Shown: positions 55,901 through 61,317 of the stretch, piece after piece
Layout of the letters: every line of letters starts with the position of its first letter
Position numbering within the stretch: the stretch's first letter is position 1
Program-made: the position numbers and the translations under genes
The notes under the pieces: generated by a model
Told to the model about the DNA's origin: nothing
The model's input: only the letters and a program-made list of their open reading frames with translations
The model's database searches: none
Source of the DNA: Saprospiraceae bacterium
Lineage (GTDB): Bacteria; Bacteroidota; Bacteroidia; Chitinophagales; Saprospiraceae
Reading direction: 5' to 3'
NCBI GenBank assembly: GCA_028280415.1
Contig: JANQLV010000003.1
Span: forward strand, 1-64,000
DNA length: 64,000 nucleotides

Positions 55901-56247
55901 AATTCAAATGGTCCAAGCCTTCCGTAGTCGTAATGAGCGAAAGCAATTATTCGGATGCACACATGTTTCCCTATACCTATAAAGCGCTGAATATCGGGAA
56001 ACTGATTGGGATGCCGGTTCCGGGTACGGGCACTGCCGTTTGGTGGGAACGTCTGCAAAATGGAATGGTCTTCGGAATACCACAAGTCGGAATGGTCGAT
56101 ATCGAAGGGGATTATCTGGAGAACAAGCAATTGGAGCCAGACATCAAAGTCGCAAACGATCCCGGTAAAGTAAGCAAGGGCCAGGATCAACAACTGGAAG
56201 CTGCAGTAAAAGAATTATTAAAGACAATAGAAAAAACGAAGCCCTAG
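52990..56247 (+). CDS. Tricorn-like S41 family serine protease
   Basis: 1085 residues with signal peptide (MKKTLSICLLTILYFSISIAQ). Residues about 25-550 hold two beta-propeller blocks of WD40/TolB-like repeats (AISPDGKTIVFSYQGDLY, WSHDSKKIAFSSNR, FSPDGRSILYASERNG, YSPDGKEVAFLEE). A 40-residue Lys/Glu/Asp linker (about 556-595) precedes further propeller-like strands. A PDZ domain lies near 780-860 (GLKIAEVMDKGPTVKEGSEIKAG) and the S41 peptidase domain at 870-1075: RFNGGGWLHDD and the nucleophile loop VVMSESNYSDAH with Ser near 985. It resembles archaeal tricorn protease, but is exported to the periplasm. Degrades peptides or oligopeptides; substrate unknown. Confidence 0.9.
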   Translation: MKKTLSICLLTILYFSISIAQDEPLWLRYPAISPDGKTIVFSYQGDLYRVDAEGGAAIPLTLHEGHDYMPVWSHDSKKIAFSSNRYGNFDVYVMNATGGKAKRLTYHSAGDYPSDFTSDNASVLFSSSRLDAALNQQFPSGVLPELYKIPVKGGQVKQVLTTPAQDARYSKDGKMLVFHDRKGYEDAFRKHHTSSVTRDIWSYNFETDTYKQLSNFNGEDRNPVFSSNQKSVYYLSESSGSFNVHKKILEDYASPEQITALSNHPVRYLSISNEDKLCFSYNGEIYTMDPAGVPKKVNIQIAVDERFNEEKIVPIKGDVTQMALSPNGKEIAYIVRGEVFVSSVKKGTTKRITQTPEQERTVEFSPDGRSILYASERNGSWNLYQTSLDREDEKYFFNATLLKEESILESDKETFQPSYSPDGKEVAFLEERTALKVINLASKKVREIMPASMQYSYSDGDQHYDWSPDSKWFLINFLPNKRWTDQIGLVSAQGGEITDLSKSGYGAYMPTWMMNGEMMLWLSSKDGMKNHASWGGQVDVYATFFTQDAYDKFTLSEEEYELMKEEEKEEDKKDKDEKEKEDKDKKEDKDKKEAVKPIKIELDDIEDRSKKLTIHSSSLTDAYVSKDGKNMYYLARFEKGYDLWKTDLRTRETKILTKLNSQSAYGLIADKKDENLFLLSGGKILKINVKDGSQKNISLQGEMVLAEAREREYLFEHIWRQVEKKFYKIDLHDVKWDFYKKEYARFLPHINNNHDFAEMLSEMLGELNASHTGARFWPSNQNGDRTAGLGIFYDHSYTGNGLKIAEVMDKGPTVKEGSEIKAGVVIEKIDGVAITPEMNHYKLLNRKVNKNTLLSLHDPGTGKRWEETVKPISLGAENELRYKRWVENCRTKVEKLSGGKVGYVHVRGMNDRSYRTVYDEVLGKNADKEALIVDTRFNGGGWLHDDLATFLNGKDYITFMPRGQDLGNEPQFKWSKPSVVVMSESNYSDAHMFPYTYKALNIGKLIGMPVPGTGTAVWWERLQNGMVFGIPQVGMVDIEGDYLENKQLEPDIKVANDPGKVSKGQDQQLEAAVKELLKTIEKTKP

Positions 56248-56256
56248 TAGTTGAAT

Positions 56257-56335
56257 GGGTATGAGGTGTGAGGTGTGAGGGATGAGGGATGAGGTTTTAG
56301 GTATCAGAAAATAAGAACCCTAAAGCCTCATACCC
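56257..56335. repeat. Inverted repeat with heptad tract between convergent genes
   Basis: GGGTATGAGG (56257-56266) and CCTCATACCC (56326-56335) are perfect inverted copies. Between them is a tandem tract of the heptads GAGGTGT and GAGGGAT (about 56263-56294). It lies between the convergent tricorn-like and C1 peptidase stops and probably works as a bidirectional terminator. The tandem part is likely to vary in length. Confidence 0.7.
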
Positions 56336-56352
56336 AAAACCTCAAACCTTTA

Positions 56353-57474
56353 TTATAAATCCAATTTGCTGGCGATCTGCTTGGGAATAGCATCTTTATG
56401 TACCATGATCGCAACGGTTTTCAATTCAAAATAAGCTTCGGACATGTGTAAATAACCTTTAAAATCACTGATCTCACCCCAGGAATTTTTAATAAGATAG
56501 TATTTTGTTCCTTCCGCATCCTTGGCGATCCCGGTTAGATGCATCAAATGATCATCCGTCGTTGAATAACTTTCGAAAGTTTCCTGCCGCAGTTCCTGAG
56601 TTACTTCCAGTTCTTCGCCGGGATTGGTAAACAAATCTTCTCTTTTTACATCTTTAGGCAGGATAGCAATCCCGTTTTTAGCAGAAAAACCTTTTTCACT
56701 AACATCCCCATCCCAGGCAACCGAAAAACCATTGGCCACTGCATTGTCCACGATAGTTTCCAGTTCTGCAATCGGTACATTATAAAAAGAACCATTAGAA
56801 TAATTATCCGGAATTTCAAGAACAAAGGACTCATAAAATGGGTGATGCGTATAAGAAGTCAAGCTGATATAATCATCCGGGTTGATCTCCATTGCTTCCG
56901 CAAAACTCTGTGGCGTATACGATTTTCCATCATAGGTAAAAGTCTCCGGCACCTCTCCCAGATAAGTATCTACCACACAATCAAATGCTTTGGACCAGGT
57001 GGGGCTCAAACGTTTTCTTTTAAGTACGCCATCCAACATCCCTTTTAGCACTGCCGCCATTTCACCATGATCGTGTTTTTCAGCACCTTCGAGCTTACCG
57101 GAAAAAACAGACTCTGGCACTATCCCATGTTTCTTAGCAACTCTAATCAAATCATGAGAAAGACTTCCCTGGCTAAAGTTGGCTTTGCCTTGTCGAAGAA
57201 CATAGTTCTTGGCCTTGTCCCGGTAAATATTACCAACCACGAACATTTCAGATAAATCATGCGTACCTTTTCCTTTTCGAATCATCTCGGATTCCAAAAA
57301 AGAAGCAGTAGCAAAACTCCAGCAAGTTCCCGTCTTGTCCTGACTTTTCACATCGGTACATTCAACTTTCTTTTCAACTTTAAAATTGTAGCCATTAACA
57401 TCGACCTGTGCCGATAGCGGACTACTCAATAAGATGCCTATAACCGCAAGCATTATTTTATTTTTGTATTTCAT
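56353..57474 (-). CDS. C1 family (bleomycin-hydrolase-like) cysteine peptidase
   Basis: About 373 residues from the ATG at 57474, which opens a signal peptide (MKYKNKIMLAVIGILLSSPLSAQ); the frame runs to 57591 without a signal. Active-site regions are present: TGTCWSFATASFLESE with the Cys near residue 50, a bleomycin-hydrolase-like LSEMFVVGN following, HLMHLTG with His near 310, and IKNSWG with Asn near 327. This is the papain-fold subgroup of aminopeptidase C/bleomycin hydrolase, in a secreted form common in Bacteroidota. The usual cytosolic enzyme is a self-processing hexamer; whether this export form assembles the same way is unknown. Confidence 0.9.
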   Translation of the reverse strand: MKYKNKIMLAVIGILLSSPLSAQVDVNGYNFKVEKKVECTDVKSQDKTGTCWSFATASFLESEMIRKGKGTHDLSEMFVVGNIYRDKAKNYVLRQGKANFSQGSLSHDLIRVAKKHGIVPESVFSGKLEGAEKHDHGEMAAVLKGMLDGVLKRKRLSPTWSKAFDCVVDTYLGEVPETFTYDGKSYTPQSFAEAMEINPDDYISLTSYTHHPFYESFVLEIPDNYSNGSFYNVPIAELETIVDNAVANGFSVAWDGDVSEKGFSAKNGIAILPKDVKREDLFTNPGEELEVTQELRQETFESYSTTDDHLMHLTGIAKDAEGTKYYLIKNSWGEISDFKGYLHMSEAYFELKTVAIMVHKDAIPKQIASKLDL

Positions 57475-57765
57475 ACTTAAATTGTTTTGTATAAGGAAAA
57501 TGTTACCTGCTTTGGTAGTATCATTGTAAAGAACCGGCTTGTATTTCATCTTTTTTAAATGGTTTATTCCAAAACATGATACACTGTCCAAGCATTCTAT
57601 AAATATATATTTTTAAATGCACTAAACGATCTGAAACAGCGGTTTTAACACATAATCACAACCAGGGCATTTTCTCATATTAAAAATAAACCATCTATAA
57701 AAAAAGTTGAAAATCTACACTTTGCAAATTTGATATATTAATTTAATGTAAACTTAATATTATTT

Positions 57766-57798
57766 TTTGGTTAATTAAGTCAAAAAACACTATACTTG
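57766..57798 (+). promoter_or_regulatory. Promoter of the histone-like gene
   Basis: TTTG (57766-57769), 21-base spacer, TATACTTG (57791-57798). Consensus is TAnnTTTG, so one mismatch in the -7 box. Spacing fits. Start of transcription should lie near 57805, 55 bases before the gene. Confidence 0.65.
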
Positions 57799-57814
57799 GG
57801 CCATTCTACATTCC

Positions 57815-57834
57815 GTAGTGGATGGATCCACTAC
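57815..57834 (+). promoter_or_regulatory. Palindromic operator or leader hairpin
   Basis: GTAGTGGAT (57815-57823), GG, ATCCACTAC (57826-57834): a perfect 9-base dyad about 10 bases after the predicted transcription start and 25 bases before the start codon. It could be a repressor site or a leader hairpin; the very short loop favours a protein-bound operator. Confidence 0.55.
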
Positions 57835-57859
57835 ATTATCTACTTAAAACATACTAACA

Positions 57860-58684
57860 ATGAGTAATTCTAAAAATAATAAAGGCAAAAAACTTCAGAA
57901 GGAAATCAAGAGTGTAAAATCCGCTTTGAAAAAAGTAGGCAAAACAAGAACCCGGGTAAAGAAGGATTATAAAGCTGCCAATGAAGAGTGCATGAAGAAA
58001 AACAAGGCGCTTAGAATAGAGCTTCGCGAAACCAAGAAAAAAGAGAAAGCACTTGAAAAAGAGTTGGCCAAATTGCTTAAACAAATAAACAGATTAAAGA
58101 AAAAGGAAGAAGATAAAAAGAAAAAAACTAGAGCAAAAACTAAAGAAACTCCCAAAAAGAAAGTAAATTCGAAAAAATCTACTTCCAAGAAAAAATCGAT
58201 ACCCAAAAAGGAAACCAAACCTACTACTAAAAAAACAAGCAATAAAAGCACTGTTAAAAAAACTACTGTTAAGACAAATTCTGCCGCAAAACCCGCAGTA
58301 CCCACGAGTAAACAAAAAACTATTTCAGTAAAAGTTACTAGTCAACCTAGAAATCCGAGACCACCTGCGAGGCCTCTACCTAAAACAATTACAACTAAAC
58401 CAAGGACGACTAGAACTACTGGCTCAACTACTGATAATCTCAAGCGTATTGAGGGTATTGGTCCGGCTATTGAAAGACATCTGAAAAGTGCCGGTACAAC
58501 TACCTTTCTTGCCTTGAGTAAATTAACGGCTAAGAGAATTAGTGAAATTCTTATCGAAAAAGGAGGGACAAGATATAAAATGTATGACCCGACTTCCTGG
58601 CCAAGACAGGCAAAATTAGCCGCAGAAGGGAAAATGGCAGAACTCAAGGCTTTACAGGATAAATTAAAAGGTGGTAAAGGCTAA
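57860..58684 (+). CDS. Histone H1-like basic protein with C-terminal helix-hairpin-helix domain
   Basis: 274 residues. Residues 1-85 form a charged coiled coil (KSVKSALKKVGKTRTRVKK, ELRETKKKEKALEKELAKL). Residues about 86-190 are a Lys/Thr/Pro/Ser-rich disordered tract with KK doublets, like histone H1 tails. Residues about 190-274 hold a helix-hairpin-helix domain (LKRIEGIGPAIERHLKSAG, FLALSKLTAKRISEIL, WPRQAKLAAEGKM) of the Bacteroidota type related to ribosomal-L21/HhH domains. Predicted to bind DNA non-specifically and to organise or protect the nucleoid. A promoter and palindromic operator lie just upstream. It ends in a strong terminator. Confident as a DNA-binding class, not as to specific role. 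Confidence 0.8.
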   Translation: MSNSKNNKGKKLQKEIKSVKSALKKVGKTRTRVKKDYKAANEECMKKNKALRIELRETKKKEKALEKELAKLLKQINRLKKKEEDKKKKTRAKTKETPKKKVNSKKSTSKKKSIPKKETKPTTKKTSNKSTVKKTTVKTNSAAKPAVPTSKQKTISVKVTSQPRNPRPPARPLPKTITTKPRTTRTTGSTTDNLKRIEGIGPAIERHLKSAGTTTFLALSKLTAKRISEILIEKGGTRYKMYDPTSWPRQAKLAAEGKMAELKALQDKLKGGKG

Positions 58685-58717
58685 AGAAAAGCAAGCTTTT
58701 CTTTGGCTCTTTTCCTC

Positions 58718-58752
58718 GCACGAAGATAGGCTCAAAAGCCTTATCTTCGTGC
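58718..58752 (+). terminator. Very strong terminator hairpin
   Basis: GCACGAAGATA (58718-58728) and TATCTTCGTGC (58742-58752) pair perfectly, with inner GGCT/AGCC and a 4-base loop. A smaller hairpin GAAAAGC-aa-GCTTTTC lies just before it (58687-58702). Ends the histone-like transcript; the next ATG is only 11 bases on. Confidence 0.85.
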
Positions 58753-58762
58753 TAAAAAATTA

Positions 58763-59257
58763 ATGCAAGCATCGACCTACGTTTTCGAGCCCGAAAATTC
58801 TTCCAATTATATACTGGCAATAAGCTGCAGCATCATTGCAATCGCTTCGATTATCGGCCTGGTTGTTTACAATCGCAAACAGCAAAAGACATCTGAGCCT
58901 AAAATATCTTCGGATGCCAGGAGATTTCGACCGCTTATTTCACTGGGGTTATTTTTTCTTTTCTTAATCTGTCTGACTACTGCATTCTTCAGTTGGCTTA
59001 CCACTCAAAAAATTACCAAAGTCACTATCACGGATACATTTATCGAAACGCCTTACGGAAAAACAGACTGGGATAATATTCAAAGGATTTATATCCACGA
59101 AGATCAAAAAGTTGCCCCCTTCTCGGGTAGAAGTGTTGGGGAGAAAACAAAAATCCTGATGATTATTGAAATCGAAGGAAAAACCCATGCCCTTTCCGAA
59201 CTCAATTACGATCTAAATGAAATTGGCAAGGCAATCAAAGCAGTAAAAAAAGAATGA
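58763..59257 (+). CDS. Two-helix membrane protein, PH-like tail
   Basis: 164 residues. Two membrane helices at about 18-37 and 55-74, joined by a charged linker; a soluble C-terminal part of about 85 residues with a strand-rich pattern (VTITDTFIETPYG, IQRIYIHEDQKV, KILMIIEIEG) and a final helix, a shape seen in bacterial PH-like domains. No catalytic motif. Start at 58763 lies just after the terminator, so it must be transcribed from a promoter within or near the terminator region or by read-through. Confidence 0.6.
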   Translation: MQASTYVFEPENSSNYILAISCSIIAIASIIGLVVYNRKQQKTSEPKISSDARRFRPLISLGLFFLFLICLTTAFFSWLTTQKITKVTITDTFIETPYGKTDWDNIQRIYIHEDQKVAPFSGRSVGEKTKILMIIEIEGKTHALSELNYDLNEIGKAIKAVKKE

Positions 59258-59323
59258 AATTCTATAATCATCAAGCAGCGACAATAGCGCATAATATCGA
59301 GGAGCTCTTAAGAATCAAATAAC

Positions 59324-60094
59324 ATGAAATCGCTACATACCATTCTAATTTTTGTCGTTTTATTATCTGGTTTATCCTGTTGGTTACAGGCATCCAGGAA
59401 AAGCATTTCTATAAACATACCGACCATCGAGCAGGAAGCGACCTCTATTTGGCGTACAATCAATAATATAACATTTCTTAGCGAGCAAGGGTATCGCATT
59501 AATCTGCCTAAAAATGATTTAATCGACTCCTTGATAACTAAATCTAAAAATGGAACTTTTGGGAACGAGGACTTTCCTTCCATTTACAACCTTCTCGAAT
59601 CAGAAGTATATAAGCAAAGCAATTATACCTCTGCTCTGGCAAAAGTCCAGGATCAAACACCATTAATAAATGACATCATACAGCAAATAGAGTCCTCTAA
59701 ACAATCGTGGAATTGGCCCTTTAAAATGTTTGACACTTATGAGGTCGTTTTTACGCTTTATGGAAGCGGTGGAAGTTATGATCCCGATACCGGGACGGTA
59801 ACTCTATTTACAACATCCAGGGGTGAATTTATGAATTATAAAAGCCCTGCCAATACCATCATTCATGAGATTGTGCATATGGGAATAGAAGAATCCATCG
59901 TACAAAAATATGATTTGTCACATGGGCTAAAAGAACGAATTGTCGATACCATTGTTTTCCTACTGTTTGGCGAACAGCTTCCGGAATACAGGGTACAAAA
60001 TATGGGCGATACAGAAATTGACCAGCATTTAAAACAGAAAACTGATTTAAAGAAACTGGACTCAATAATTGAAGACTATTTAAAAGATCGTTAA
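59324..60094 (+). CDS. Secreted HExxH protein, unknown peptidase-like
   Basis: 256 residues with hydrophobic N-terminus (SLHTILIFVVLLSGLSCW). Residues about 183-192 read NTIIHEIVHMGIEE: a zincin HExxH with Glu nearby, followed by a helix and ERIVDTIVFLLFG. The fold looks like a minimal zinc peptidase, though a third ligand is not obvious (the Glu in GIEE is a candidate). A Cys near the end of the hydrophobic stretch is not in a clean lipobox. 66 bases after the preceding gene, same strand. Confidence 0.65.
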   Translation: MKSLHTILIFVVLLSGLSCWLQASRKSISINIPTIEQEATSIWRTINNITFLSEQGYRINLPKNDLIDSLITKSKNGTFGNEDFPSIYNLLESEVYKQSNYTSALAKVQDQTPLINDIIQQIESSKQSWNWPFKMFDTYEVVFTLYGSGGSYDPDTGTVTLFTTSRGEFMNYKSPANTIIHEIVHMGIEESIVQKYDLSHGLKERIVDTIVFLLFGEQLPEYRVQNMGDTEIDQHLKQKTDLKKLDSIIEDYLKDR

Positions 60095-60127
60095 TGCTTT
60101 TAGGATTTATGATCCCAAGAAATATCC

Positions 60128-61168
60128 CTAAGCTAAACCGAGTTTTTCCATTTTATAAAACTCCCGAAAAGTAATCATCTTTTCCCGCTCTTCGTCCCAA
60201 AGTTTATAAAATGCACATTTCAAGCTCTCTTTAAATGTAAGGATCGTCACATATTTTTCAAAAATCGGATTCTCGCGATTACAGCGCTCCAGGTTATAGT
60301 TGGGAATTAATGAGCTTAAATGGTGGATATGGTGAAAACCAATATTTCCCGTCAGCCAATTGAGGACTTTAGGAAGTTTATAATAAGAACTTCCCCGAAT
60401 GGCAGAAAGCAGATATTCCCAATTCTCTTTCCATTGTTTATAGTTTTCTTCATGCTGGTGTTGAACATAGAAGAACCAAATCGCTATGATTCCGAAGAAA
60501 ACAATGATGGGGGCCTGTACCAAAAGGAATTTTTTCCAGCCTACCAGAAAACCCATAGCAATGTATATAATCGCCAGACCAATGTTATTTCTCCACAAGG
60601 CTTTACGCTCTTTTGTCCAGGCTTTCATTATTTCATTTTTACTAGGAATACGACTGTGAATGGTAAGATAATAGACCGGACCAATACAAAACATAATCAA
60701 AGGGCTTCTGTAAATGCGATATTTAAATCGTCCCCATCCACTTAAAGCTTTATATTCATTTACTGTAAGTGTTGTCAAATCACCAATATCCCTGTTTTCC
60801 AGTTGACCATTATGAGCATGATGGAAACTATGAGATCGCGCCCAGTACTTGTAGGGAATCAAACTGAAATAACTGCAAACCTGCCCGATTATATTATTAA
60901 CCTTACGCGATTTGAAAAAAGACTGATGTCCGCAATCGTGCTGAATAATAAAAATGCGAACTAAAAAGAAAGCATTCAAAAAACCCAGGCCAATAGTAAG
61001 CCAATAGGAAATATCTATACTTAAATACATTAATATCCAAAGACCAATAAAAGGAAGAAAAGAATTACAAATCTGAGTAACTGCCTTTTTTATATTTGGA
61101 ACCTGATAGGCTTTGACGCGCTGAGGCCAATCCTTTAGCGCCTTTTTTATCTCTTCTGAAGTTGTCAT
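60128..61168 (-). CDS. Membrane fatty acid desaturase
   Basis: 346 residues, integral membrane. The three His boxes of the non-heme di-iron desaturase family are present: HDCGHQ near residue 76, HSFHHAH near 113 and HHIHHL near 279. Four membrane helices pair around them. Introduces a double bond into acyl chains of phospholipid or acyl-CoA/ACP, possibly for cold or membrane-fluidity control; position of the bond is not readable. Stands alone on the minus strand, converging on the secreted HExxH gene. Confidence 0.92.
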   Translation of the reverse strand: MTTSEEIKKALKDWPQRVKAYQVPNIKKAVTQICNSFLPFIGLWILMYLSIDISYWLTIGLGFLNAFFLVRIFIIQHDCGHQSFFKSRKVNNIIGQVCSYFSLIPYKYWARSHSFHHAHNGQLENRDIGDLTTLTVNEYKALSGWGRFKYRIYRSPLIMFCIGPVYYLTIHSRIPSKNEIMKAWTKERKALWRNNIGLAIIYIAMGFLVGWKKFLLVQAPIIVFFGIIAIWFFYVQHQHEENYKQWKENWEYLLSAIRGSSYYKLPKVLNWLTGNIGFHHIHHLSSLIPNYNLERCNRENPIFEKYVTILTFKESLKCAFYKLWDEEREKMITFREFYKMEKLGLA

Positions 61169-61256
61169 TAATAAGGGTTTTAAATCGCCACAATGTTAAA
61201 GCTTAAATCACTATTCACCCAATTTCTTAACATATTTCTACTCCCGAAACTATCTG

Positions 61257-61287
61257 TTTGACAAATTGGTGATGTCGAGTATATTTT
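61257..61287 (+). promoter_or_regulatory. Promoter of the BNR-repeat gene
   Basis: TTTG (61257-61260), 19-base spacer, TATATTTT (61280-61287), one mismatch to TAnnTTTG. Leader of about 25 bases. Confidence 0.55.
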
Positions 61288-61317
61288 CTATGTTTATAGC
61301 AAAATACTTCAAGCATA

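Noticed and set aside
58094..58315. Phe/Ser-rich leftward frames over the histone-like gene
   Set aside because: They are the complement of AAA/AAG-rich Lys codons and have no independent support.
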